From assembly GCA_947074145.1 (NCBI GenBank), contig CAMTOJ010000025.1, positions 1-46,121 of the forward strand: a stretch of DNA of 46,121 nt. Direction: 5' to 3'. The DNA is from an uncultured Bacteroidales bacterium. Its GTDB lineage: Bacteria > Bacteroidota > Bacteroidia > Bacteroidales > JAUNSR01. The notes under the pieces are model-generated. The model did not search any database, was not told the DNA's origin, and saw only the letters and a program-made list of their open reading frames with translations. Position numbers and translations under genes: made by a program. Positions 1 to 8,824 of the stretch are shown piece by piece (within the stretch, counting starts at the first letter, position 1; each line of letters opens with the position of its first letter).

Positions 1-72
1 GTAATTGGCTCTTTCTTATTATTGGGATGGTCGGTTTTGCTCAGGTTTACTTAGAGAGTCGAACTCTGTTTT
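1..72. other. Trailer side of the CRISPR array
   Basis: This stretch has no repeat copy at the spacing where the next repeat would be expected, so the array really ends at position 73 and is not cut by the window edge. No gene or other structure is visible in it. Confidence 0.6.
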
Positions 73-3000
73 GTTTCAATTCCTCAATGGTTCAATTAAA
101 GCGATATAGATGATGTTCCCGAGGAATTTATAAAATCGGTTTCAATTCCTCAATGGTTCAATTAAAGCACAAAAATTTGAGAAGTATAAAGATATACATG
201 ACTCGTTTCAATTCCTCAATGGTTCAATTAAAGCATACAGAGAATCAAATTATCTATCTAAAGCTCGTTGAGTTTCAATTCCTCAATGGTTCAATTAAAG
301 CTTATGGAGATGTTCACAATCTGTTAGCCGTCTGTTCTGTTTCAATTCCTCAATGGTTCAATTAAAGCACAATTAAAATACTTGCAATCGGTAATTCTTA
401 TGCAGTTTCAATTCCTCAATGGTTCAATTAAAGCTTTAGTGTGAAACGTAGTAGATTCTGTATCGCTCATGTTTCAATTCCTCAATGGTTCAATTAAAGC
501 CCTTCTGAATGTTCGGATATTCCGGATGATTTATGTTTCAATTCCTCAATGGTTCAATTAAAGCCTAAATACTATTGTTAAAGCGATACCTGAAGGAGAG
601 AAGTTCCAATTCCTCAATGGTTCAATTAAAGCTTCCCTGCTCAAACGAAAATAGCAATATATTCGCGGTTTCAATTCCTCAATGGTTCAATTAAAGCCGG
701 ACTGGGGTTCTTCAACCTCATTCCTTGAAGTGTTTCAATTCCTCAATGGTTCAATTAAAGCCAAAAACTTCATTATTTTTCTGTATTTGTTAAATATTGT
801 TTCAATTCCTCAATGGTTCAATTAAAGCTATCGAATATCGACCCCAAGATAAAGAGTATTCCCTGTTTCAATTCCTCAATGGTTCAATTAAAGCTACTAA
901 ATCAGAAAATTCCGCTATCACATCTATATCGTTTCAATTCCTCAATGGTTCAATTAAAGCTAGAGTAACAACGCCACTATATAACCAGCTCCCACGTTTC
1001 AATTCCTCAATGGTTCAATTAAAGCTTCTATCAAGTCTTTGAAGGTAGAAATGTATGTTGCGTTTCAATTCCTCAATGGTTCAATTAAAGCCGTAATAAG
1101 CCGTTATCAAAAGTTTACTCTTTCGGTGTTTCAATTCCTCAATGGTTCAATTAAAGCTTAAACAAAATGATTATTTGGTATTTAATTTTCGCTGTTTCAA
1201 TTCCTCAATGGTTCAATTAAAGCTAAATCAAAACTTTTCTTAAAGTTAAAGGTTGATTGTTTCAATTCCTCAATGGTTCAATTAAAGCAAAACGCTCAGG
1301 ATATTTTAAGGAACATCTTAATGTGGTTTCAATTCCTCAATGGTTCAATTAAAGCAATACAACTTCACACGACATGCCACCACGATACATGTTTCAATTC
1401 CTCAATGGTTCAATTAAAGCAAAGATATATTCTCCGAACGGAGCGGCTATTGTCGTGTTTCAATTCCTCAATGGTTCAATTAAAGCTTGAGCTGCACAAA
1501 CAAGATGTTGACTTCAATTCAGTTTCAATTCCTCAATGGTTCAATTAAAGCGGTTGCAATATATGAGCCACAAGAAGAGTAAGCAAGTTTCAATTCCTCA
1601 ATGGTTCAATTAAAGCTCTTTTTCCGACAATAGCTATCGACATAGATATCATGTTTCAATTCCTCAATGGTTCAATTAAAGCGATTGCAGAAGATGAGGC
1701 ATTCTTAGAGCGCTTGGAAGTTTCAATTCCTCAATGGTTCAATTAAAGCCTCTCTTTTTTTTGTACCTATGTGTTAAGGCTTATTAGTTTCAATTCCTCA
1801 ATGGTTCAATTAAAGCTAATAAATCTCTGTTATCCTGCTCCATCGTAGCATATGTTTCAATTCCTCAATGGTTCAATTAAAGCCATCATTGTTGCTATAT
1901 TGAATCGTTACTGCATATGTTTCAATTCCTCAATGGTTCAATTAAAGCAAACGCTCAGGATATTTTAAGGAACATCTTAATGTGGTTTCAATTCCTCAAT
2001 GGTTCAATTAAAGCTCAGCTAACATTTCAGCACCAATTATAGATTTCTTTGGTTTCAATTCCTCAATGGTTCAATTAAAGCATATCACTTTTGCTGATTC
2101 ATGCTCAGAGCAGTTGTTTCAATTCCTCAATGGTTCAATTAAAGCTGAAAAGGTAAGGCTTATATCAAAACTTATAAACTCGTTTCAATTCCTCAATGGT
2201 TCAATTAAAGCTTTTTTTTATCTCAAGTAGCGTAACCAGTAGCGTAATGTTTCAATTCCTCAATGGTTCAATTAAAGCAAAACGATTGCAACCGGGGCAG
2301 CAGATGCATTTGGGTTTCAATTCCTCAATGGTTCAATTAAAGCCTATAAGAGGAAGGAATTTAGACCCGAAATTGATATTAGTTTCAATTCCTCAATGGT
2401 TCAATTAAAGCATTATCTTTCGATTGTTCAGGAATTCCCTGTTATCGGTTTCAATTCCTCAATGGTTCAATTAAAGCGAATCCTTACGGGTGATCAATAT
2501 GATTCACTATAGTTTCAATTCCTCAATGGTTCAATTAAAGCGACTGGGTTACATCGTCAGACAAAACAATGCACGGGTTTCAATTCCTCAATGGTTCAAT
2601 TAAAGCTAACAAGTCCCTCACCTACAACAAATTGGGGCAAGTTTCAATTCCTCAATGGTTCAATTAAAGCGTAAACTAAAAACAGACTACATTCTGTTTT
2701 TTCGGTTCGTTTCAATTCCTCAATGGTTCAATTAAAGCAATATTAACCGCCGCATTAGCGGGTAAAACGTCTGTAGTTTCAATTCCTCAATGGTTCAATT
2801 AAAGCTTAGATACTTATATAGAGTAATAAAATCTAAGTAAAAGTTTCAATTCCTCAATGGTTCAATTAAAGCTTTCAACCGGTGCCGATTTAGGTTCATC
2901 CTTAACGGCGTTTCAATTCCTCAATGGTTCAATTAAAGCTCTTTGTCTACGATAATATCGGTCAATATAATTCGGTTTCAATTCCTCAATGGTTCAATTA

Positions 3001-4385
3001 AAGCTTTAGTAAAGATCGCGAACATGTTCAACGTATCTAGTTTCAATTCCTCAATGGTTCAATTAAAGCCATTTCGTTAATGAATTTAAGCAGCTCCATT
3101 TGTGCCGTTTCAATTCCTCAATGGTTCAATTAAAGCTTAATAATTCTAAATGCATCCATGGCAGGCATTGCCGTTTCAATTCCTCAATGGTTCAATTAAA
3201 GCAAGAACATCCTTTTGAAGTGTGGATAATTCAACAGTTTCAATTCCTCAATGGTTCAATTAAAGCAAATATCTCTTCACTGTCGCGAGGTACAAACCTC
3301 TCTCGTTTCAATTCCTCAATGGTTCAATTAAAGCCTGATCGCGCGATTAATAGTAAAATTAAGTAGCGGTGTTTCAATTCCTCAATGGTTCAATTAAAGC
3401 TTCACAAAAAGGGGACAAAGGTGATCCGCTGACAGTTTCAATTCCTCAATGGTTCAATTAAAGCCACGGAAAGCTATGAGAAAACAGAAAAACTTTTAGT
3501 TTCAATTCCTCAATGGTTCAATTAAAGCCGTCATCCGGTGTTTCGCTCCGGAACGCGTGATCAGGTTTCAATTCCTCAATGGTTCAATTAAAGCACAAGG
3601 TGATGACACAAATGTTTGTTATCTGTCTTGTTTCAATTCCTCAATGGTTCAATTAAAGCCTAATGTAGAGTATAACTTTATGATGGATCTTATGTCGTTT
3701 CAATTCCTCAATGGTTCAATTAAAGCTAACGAAACATCCGTTTGATGCTCCTGCAATTTTTGCGTTTCAATTCCTCAATGGTTCAATTAAAGCTATTTAA
3801 TAAGCAATGAGATATATAACGCTTTAAGTGTTTCAATTCCTCAATGGTTCAATTAAAGCAGGTCTGAATTTGAAAGGGCTTAGATTCTCCATTTGGTTTC
3901 AATTCCTCAATGGTTCAATTAAAGCGTAATGTTGAGAGTGACAAAATAAAACCGTTTGCCGAGTTTCAATTCCTCAATGGTTCAATTAAAGCTCCATAAT
4001 AGAATCTACAACGTCGTAACATTCGTGGTTTCAATTCCTCAATGGTTCAATTAAAGCACATGGAAAATAAATGACCTGGCTTTAGCAAGTTCGTTTCAAT
4101 TCCTCAATGGTTCAATTAAAGCGAACAACTTGCAGTAATGCCTACTTCTGATTATGGTTTCAATTCCTCAATGGTTCAATTAAAGCGAAATTCCATTTCT
4201 TCTCTGATTCGATTGTTATATCACGTTTCAATTCCTCAATGGTTCAATTAAAGCAAAACACATTTGATAGAGACTTTAATAATTATTACGTTTCAATTCC
4301 TCAATGGTTCAATTAAAGCATCGTATTATTGAAACAGGAATGATAAAATTAAGTAGTTTCAATTCCTCAATGGTTCAATTAAAGC
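73..4385 (-). CRISPR. Type I-B-like CRISPR array, 66 repeats and 65 spacers
   Basis: A 30-base repeat recurs 66 times from 73-102 to 4356-4385, with spacers of 34-38 bases and a mean period of about 66. On the plus strand each unit starts GTTTCAATTCC and ends CAATTAAAGC. Read on the minus strand it ends in ATTGAAAC, the usual form of the 8-nt crRNA 5' handle, so the array is taken as transcribed on the minus strand, away from the cas genes, with the leader on the cas side. Newest spacers should therefore be near 4356 and oldest near 73. All repeats appear identical except the copy at 603-632, where the fourth base is C. Two spacers (1289-1325 and 1949-1984) are the same sequence. Spacer targets cannot be searched here. 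Confidence 0.98.
603..632 (-). repeat. Variant CRISPR repeat (unit 9)
   Basis: This copy reads GTTCCAATTCC where the others read GTTTCAATTCC. In crRNA sense the handle becomes ATTGGAAC instead of ATTGAAAC. It sits near the leader-distal, older end, where repeat decay is expected. The terminal copy at 73-102 is nevertheless perfect. Confidence 0.9.
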
Positions 4386-4395
4386 CCTTCCGGGC
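4384..4395 (-). other. Small hairpin at the leader-repeat junction
   Basis: The plus strand reads GCCCTTCCGGGC, a 4-bp GC stem around a four-base loop, whose first two bases are the last two bases of the final repeat. On the minus strand a run of eight T precedes it and the first repeat follows directly. It could be a leader-anchoring feature for Cas1-Cas2 or simple coincidence. The match is visible; any role is inference. Confidence 0.4.
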
Positions 4396-4597
4396 AAAAA
4401 AAATAATTATTATAAATCAATAAGTTATCCATCGACAAAACTAATAAAAATACCAATATTTATGTCGATGGATAATTATATAAAAACTATAGGGTTACGA
4501 CAACATCTGTAATCTTTTGATTTTCAATATTTCAAAGAACTAAGTAAAATAAATTTATTATTCTATAAATGGATAAATAAGTGATCGACATTTTTAC
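4386..4597 (-). promoter_or_regulatory. CRISPR leader region with a 13-bp inverted repeat
   Basis: This AT-rich stretch lies between cas2 and the first repeat, in the normal place for a leader. It contains a perfect 13-bp inverted repeat, TTATCCATCGACA at 4425-4437 and its complement at 4463-4475, with a 25-base spacer between the arms. No convincing TAnnTTTG-type promoter was found on the minus strand. The inverted repeat could be a protein-binding site, a terminator-like structure at the end of the cas operon without a T-run, or an element used in spacer integration. Confidence 0.6.
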
Positions 4598-4861
4598 TTA
4601 TAGAAAAATATCGATATTACTTCTTTCTTTTCCGATTATCTTCTTACTCAAAGAGTTTTTCATCAATCCGCTAAATACAATTATACTATCTGTATCCTTA
4701 TCGATGAATTCCTCGGCACACTTAATTAACTCTTTTAGCTTCACTTCTGAAATTTCTCCTTCAAATACTGAATTCTGGATCCAATTCAAATATCTCCTGC
4801 AAAGTTTAAGCATCTTATTGACACGCTTCTCTCCACAATCATAAACTAAGATTACATACAT
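4598..4861 (-). CDS. cas2: CRISPR-associated endoribonuclease Cas2
   Basis: This 87-residue protein has the length and start of Cas2: a first beta strand MYVILVYD with the conserved Asp at residue 8. Cas2 forms a dimer that bridges two Cas1 dimers in the complex inserting new spacers at the leader end. The gene starts one base after the cas1 stop codon, so it is translated with cas1, and it is the last cas gene before the leader and array. An antisense open frame over the same bases is a shadow. Confidence 0.9.
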   Translation of the reverse strand: MYVILVYDCGEKRVNKMLKLCRRYLNWIQNSVFEGEISEVKLKELIKCAEEFIDKDTDSIIVFSGLMKNSLSKKIIGKERSNIDIFL

Positions 4862-4862
4862 A

Positions 4863-5873
4863 TTACCAATACATTTTGAAAGGTTTGTACTCTTCTATCG
4901 ATAACAAATGCTTTGTCAATTTATAACATTCAAGTTTTATCAAATGTCTATAACTCACATTTCTATTTAAAGAACGATGTTTTATTGTTTCTTGCAGTCT
5001 ATCCTCAATAGCCTTTACGAATATCTTTTTCCCGGAGGTATTTAAAAGACATTTATTCAATTTCTTATCAAAATGTTTCTCCTGAATCTCTTTTTTATTC
5101 AAGACTTTAAAGATAACTCTATCTACAATTATAGGTTTAAATATTTCAGCTAAATCCAGAGCCAAAGAATATCGTCTTTCTCCAGGAGAGTGAAGATAAC
5201 TTATAGTTGGATTAAGTTGTGTTTGATTAATAGCTCTTAAACAAAAAGAATAACACATCATATTACCAAAAGATATCAAAGCATTTACTTCATTCTGAGG
5301 TGGTAACTTAGTTCTATTGCCCATTTCGAAATCATTAATAATCAAATTAAATGCTTCATAATAATATTGCCTTATCTGACCCTCAATCCCCATTAACTCA
5401 TCAACAGTTTTCGTATCTTGTATTCTACTAGCAAGATCATTCATTAATTGCATTAATTCCTCCATATCTTTACCTCTTCGGTTATAATATTGAAGATTTT
5501 TTATCATGTTATATGCTGCTCCTTCAATAAACTTTTGAGCTATAACAACACGTTTTTTCTTATCCTGATAAAAAGAAGTTTGAGCAAGAATCATTTTTCC
5601 TGATAGCAATCCGTCCCGAGGCATAAAAGATCCGGTATAATTTTCATAATAATCAAAGAAATGCACAGAGATATCTTTTTGTCCCAGAAAATTATATAAT
5701 GAACTATTTGCCCTTAAAGAACCAAAAACATACAAGTCATTTATGTCCTCAACTGGTAAATATCTTGGTTGCCCTACAACATCCTCTTCATCCTCCGAAA
5801 CCTGCGTAAATTTTAAAGAGTTATCTTTTCTTTCAAGAATACCGGGGTTAAACAGATAATATGTCTTTTTCAT
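4863..5873 (-). CDS. cas1: CRISPR-associated integrase Cas1, type I-B-like
   Basis: Cas1 is the metal-dependent integrase that joins protospacers to the leader-proximal repeat. The 336-residue length is typical. The N-terminal beta domain (about 1-90) is followed by the helical catalytic domain with candidate metal ligands Glu164 (MGIEGQIRQYYYEAF), His228 (YLHSPGERRYS) and Glu243 (LDLAEIFKPIIVD). The pattern LHSPGERRYSLALDLAEIFKP is the family signature. The start overlaps the cas4 stop by four bases, an ATGA-type overlap, and cas2 follows after one base, so cas4-cas1-cas2 form one translationally coupled adaptation unit. Confidence 0.95.
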   Translation of the reverse strand: MKKTYYLFNPGILERKDNSLKFTQVSEDEEDVVGQPRYLPVEDINDLYVFGSLRANSSLYNFLGQKDISVHFFDYYENYTGSFMPRDGLLSGKMILAQTSFYQDKKKRVVIAQKFIEGAAYNMIKNLQYYNRRGKDMEELMQLMNDLASRIQDTKTVDELMGIEGQIRQYYYEAFNLIINDFEMGNRTKLPPQNEVNALISFGNMMCYSFCLRAINQTQLNPTISYLHSPGERRYSLALDLAEIFKPIIVDRVIFKVLNKKEIQEKHFDKKLNKCLLNTSGKKIFVKAIEDRLQETIKHRSLNRNVSYRHLIKLECYKLTKHLLSIEEYKPFKMYW

Positions 5874-6388
5874 TCTTCTGATTCATTAGTAAAACAAAAT
5901 TCATAGTAACTGCAATTTTTGCAGATACTCTTTTTTTCTATTTGAGGACAATTCTCTTCAGAGATAATATTTTCGATCTTAACAATCATCTCCCCTATCA
6001 TTTCTCGGTCAACGTCACTCAATACTACCTCATCCTTTTTCCTTAACAAAGGATATTCTAATATTCCACGAACTCCCTCTATTCCGTTTCTCTCAAAAAC
6101 ATATATATAATATTTGAGTTGCCATTCATGAGCTTTCTCTATTTTATTCGATTTTTTAATCTCATGAATAACCTTATTCTTAGTATCATAAAAATCTACT
6201 TTTATCCCACAAAGTTCTACCTCTTCATACTTTTCAGATCTTTGAGGATAACTATCTTCATGAATAAGTTTGCCTTCATATACCAGATCCGATGTATGTT
6301 CAAAAGTAATTCCATTTCCAAACAACCATAGTTTTCGCTTGCAAATCTGATTGTAATTAAAGTGAGTACCGGTTATTGTCATATGCAT
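5870..6388 (-). CDS. cas4: CRISPR-associated exonuclease Cas4
   Basis: Cas4 is a RecB-like nuclease with an iron-sulfur cluster that trims protospacers and selects those with a correct PAM. The 172-residue protein shows Cys16 (ICKRKLWLF) and a C-terminal triad Cys156, Cys159 and Cys165 (CKNCSYYEFC), the four cluster ligands. RecB motifs are KVDFYD, IHEIKKSNK and QLKYYIYV. The start at 6388 has AGGAG at 6401-6405 about 12 bases upstream; a second ATG lies two codons further in. That AGGAG lies inside the 3' arm of the hairpin between cas7 and cas4, which could affect both transcription and translation of the adaptation genes. Confidence 0.92.
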   Translation of the reverse strand: MHMTITGTHFNYNQICKRKLWLFGNGITFEHTSDLVYEGKLIHEDSYPQRSEKYEEVELCGIKVDFYDTKNKVIHEIKKSNKIEKAHEWQLKYYIYVFERNGIEGVRGILEYPLLRKKDEVVLSDVDREMIGEMIVKIENIISEENCPQIEKKSICKNCSYYEFCFTNESEE

Positions 6389-6392
6389 AAAT

Positions 6393-6437
6393 AAAAAAAT
6401 CTCCTTATTTCATATTACAATAATCAATAAGGAGATT
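6393..6437 (-). terminator. Attenuator-like hairpin between cas7 and cas4
   Basis: On the minus strand a perfect 12-bp stem, AATCTCCTTATT (6437 to 6426) with AATAAGGAGATT (6409 to 6398), closes a 16-base loop and runs into seven T. This is the form of an intrinsic terminator, though the stem has only four G-C pairs. The 3' arm also holds the AGGAG that serves cas4. It sits exactly at the border between interference genes and adaptation genes. Confidence 0.7.
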
Positions 6438-6442
6438 AAATT

Positions 6443-7498
6443 TTATATCTGGTTTTCGTAATCAAAAGCGATAAGTCTGTTTATCAAATCTTGTTCTGCG
6501 TTTTGCAACGCATCTACACTCTCGTTTTCTGTCATAATATAACTTGCACATGGTAATGTTACAAATAAATCAGCACCGGTCATTTCATCTACTATGGGTT
6601 TTACCTTAGGTCGTTCACCATCATCTATTAATTTAGATCTAATTGCCGAAGATATCTGATTGGCATTATCGCTAATAGCAACTGCCAAAGTTTCCATTAA
6701 GCTAAATGTACGAGCCTGATTTGAAGTTATTCGCCAATTTATTAATGCACTTGCCAACGCAGGTATAACCTTATCTCTTTCCTTTTTAGGCATAACAAGG
6801 CATTTACCAAAAACATTTTCAGATTCTTTCCATCCTTCATTCTTAAGCTCTTCAATCATTTCTTTTGATAATTCAGGCTCATGCTGATTAGTGGAAACAC
6901 AAAATAGTGTTCTTAAATCAATAGCTATATCATAAATAAAAAGTCCTGTTGCTCTTTTATTCTCCGGTATCCAATTACGTCTTGGTAGAGTACGATTATT
7001 CTCATTTAAAAACATCTCAATCTCTTCACCTGTAAGCAATTTATCACTTCCGCTTATTCTAACATTAACAGGATGAATATCAGGTCTGTCACTTCGGTCA
7101 AATGTTAAGTTTTCTTTGGTTACACCTGCTAAAAGCGGATGTAAAGGACGCATTGCAGATATTGACAAAGGACTACGTCTTTTCTTGGTAGGTCCGTCTC
7201 CTGCTCTCATCCACCCTCCAAATAATTGATCAATATATTTAGGATCACACGGTGACCATGGTTCTTTATTTTCTAACTCTTTTTTGGATGAAATATTATA
7301 ATTGAAAGTTATCGGAGCCATCTGAACATTCAATTCATCTGTAAGCGTTTGCAATATTGAACGTTTTACCTGTTGACCACTTGAATATGGCACATAAACG
7401 TTAAATTGAGTATCATAATAAGTTTTTTGTCCATCGGCAACACAGAATACAGTATGTTCTGCATGTTTTAGAGCTCTTAAATAGATGTAAGGATTCAT
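6443..7498 (-). CDS. cas7: Cascade backbone protein Cas7, type I-B-like (DevR/Csp family)
   Basis: Cas7 is the RAMP-fold subunit that polymerises along the crRNA. The 351-residue protein begins MNPYIYLRALKHAEHTVF and has YSSGQQVKRSILQTL at about 38-52, which matches the conserved Gln-Val-Lys-Arg region after the first strand of Cas7/DevR proteins. The size fits type I-B Cas7. It follows cas8 with a 6-base gap and is separated from cas4 by the attenuator-like hairpin. The assignment rests on this motif and on gene position. It may belong to the Porphyromonas-type Csp family, which I cannot confirm without a profile search. Confidence 0.85.
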   Translation of the reverse strand: MNPYIYLRALKHAEHTVFCVADGQKTYYDTQFNVYVPYSSGQQVKRSILQTLTDELNVQMAPITFNYNISSKKELENKEPWSPCDPKYIDQLFGGWMRAGDGPTKKRRSPLSISAMRPLHPLLAGVTKENLTFDRSDRPDIHPVNVRISGSDKLLTGEEIEMFLNENNRTLPRRNWIPENKRATGLFIYDIAIDLRTLFCVSTNQHEPELSKEMIEELKNEGWKESENVFGKCLVMPKKERDKVIPALASALINWRITSNQARTFSLMETLAVAISDNANQISSAIRSKLIDDGERPKVKPIVDEMTGADLFVTLPCASYIMTENESVDALQNAEQDLINRLIAFDYENQI

Positions 7499-7504
7499 AA
7501 TTAT

Positions 7505-8812
7505 TTATTTTTGATTATTAATAGCGGCATAATGAAATCTCATAAGAGTAAGAAAATAAGGTACATTTTCTGTGGGCATTCTATTAACAACAGAGGCTAT
7601 ATTTTCTATTTGTGCTTTATTATCTACATCTGCTACAATCTCTGTCAATGCTTTTATAAAAGTTGTTTTGTTTGTAGAAGTTATTACAGCGTTTACTTTA
7701 TTTGATTTATCCTTTTTCGCATTATTATTTCCGGAGGAATAGTTTTGAAGCTCTTTTGCGAATTCATGAGCTATATTCCATAATTCTTCATTGTTTAACA
7801 TCGCTAATATCCAAATTATATAAACATTAAAATTTAATTTATCATTTTCATTATTACCTAATTTAGGCAACTTTCCTTTTAAAATATAATCAGACATACC
7901 TTTGGGTTCCAAAGCCTTAATCCCAACCACACCTGATTGACATGCTTTTCTTAACCCGTAAGCGGTCCCCCATAATGCTTCTGCTTTTTTTCCACTATCT
8001 ATATTGAAAAACTTTTTATATAGTTCAATTGGTCTTTTTATTTGACTTAATACAAATGGTATAAATCCAATCGTAGTATTCATCTGACCAATGTTATATA
8101 CATATCCCATCATATGAGGATTTGTGAACTGTTGGGAAAGTCTTATCATTATTATTGTCCAACTCTGAGTTGAAATACTCATTAATCCTTTGTTTTCTTC
8201 AAAAGGATTGAAGTTTGCCATTGGGTTATTGTCGTCATATTCTTTTTTATTGTAAAAGTGAGCTAACCATTGTCCATTCCATGTATTAATCTGATTACCT
8301 TTTAAATTTGAAGTTGTATTAAGAACTTTCCTATACATTTCCCAACCTTTATATAAACTAAGTAGAATATCCGACTGGTCTAATATTATGGAGATACCAC
8401 CTTGTACTCCTATACTTAATGCTGCCCCAATCCAAGATGAATAAATATCATCTTTATCAATTGGTATTTTTAGATTAGTAACCTGACCCGACGTTGTTGC
8501 ATTCTCATCAAGAGAAGGATAACCGATAGCAATACTTGCATCAGCTTCAGATGAGCTTATTTTATTTATTAAGTTATTAAATCTTTCGCCTCGTCTTTCC
8601 TCTGTTTCAAATGGCATATTGCCTAAAATCATTTTCTCCCAACTAATTTTAGGATTCTCCAGAGGAGAGTTACCAGCTGTCATCATATACTTATTATGAT
8701 CAAAAAACAGAGGATAGAACTTTTCTATGAAAAACTGTTTAGCATCATAATCCGTTTTGTATTCTTCATTATATGCTTTTAAAAACTTCTTTCCTATGGT
8801 TGACGTTATCAT
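7505..8812 (-). CDS. cas8b: Probable Cascade large subunit Cas8b-like protein
   Basis: This 435-residue protein sits where the large subunit is expected, between cas3 and cas7, 12 and 6 bases from its neighbours. The large subunit recognises the PAM and helps recruit Cas3. The sequence has no catalytic motif that I can point to and no CxxC zinc pairs. It starts MITSTIGKKFLKAYNEEYKTD and has a hydrophobic middle (WIGAALSIGVQGGISIILDQ). The call is mainly by elimination and context: all other Cascade roles in the operon are filled. Large subunits diverge quickly, so weak recognition is normal. No separate Cas11 gene is visible; an internal start within this gene could supply one, as reported for some I-B systems. 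Confidence 0.7.
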   Translation of the reverse strand: MITSTIGKKFLKAYNEEYKTDYDAKQFFIEKFYPLFFDHNKYMMTAGNSPLENPKISWEKMILGNMPFETEERRGERFNNLINKISSSEADASIAIGYPSLDENATTSGQVTNLKIPIDKDDIYSSWIGAALSIGVQGGISIILDQSDILLSLYKGWEMYRKVLNTTSNLKGNQINTWNGQWLAHFYNKKEYDDNNPMANFNPFEENKGLMSISTQSWTIIMIRLSQQFTNPHMMGYVYNIGQMNTTIGFIPFVLSQIKRPIELYKKFFNIDSGKKAEALWGTAYGLRKACQSGVVGIKALEPKGMSDYILKGKLPKLGNNENDKLNFNVYIIWILAMLNNEELWNIAHEFAKELQNYSSGNNNAKKDKSNKVNAVITSTNKTTFIKALTEIVADVDNKAQIENIASVVNRMPTENVPYFLTLMRFHYAAINNQK

Positions 8813-8824
8813 ATGGATTTTATA

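Noticed and set aside
153..3745. Several open frames of 60-90 codons within the CRISPR array
   Set aside because: They are translations of repeats (recurring NSSMVQLK or FQFLNGSIKA) and spacers, with no start context and no similarity to proteins.
3335..4355. Shared stretch TAAAATTAAGTAG in spacers near 3350 and 4345
   Set aside because: Only about 12 bases of AT-rich sequence and partly repeat-derived; not enough to call a second duplicated spacer.
4425..4475. Leader inverted repeat as a plain terminator of the cas operon
   Set aside because: The loop is long (25 bases) and no T-run follows on the minus strand, so it is listed as an unexplained element instead.
4581..4844. Plus-strand open frame opposite cas2
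   Set aside because: It is the antisense shadow of cas2, which has clear Cas2 features and is coupled to cas1.
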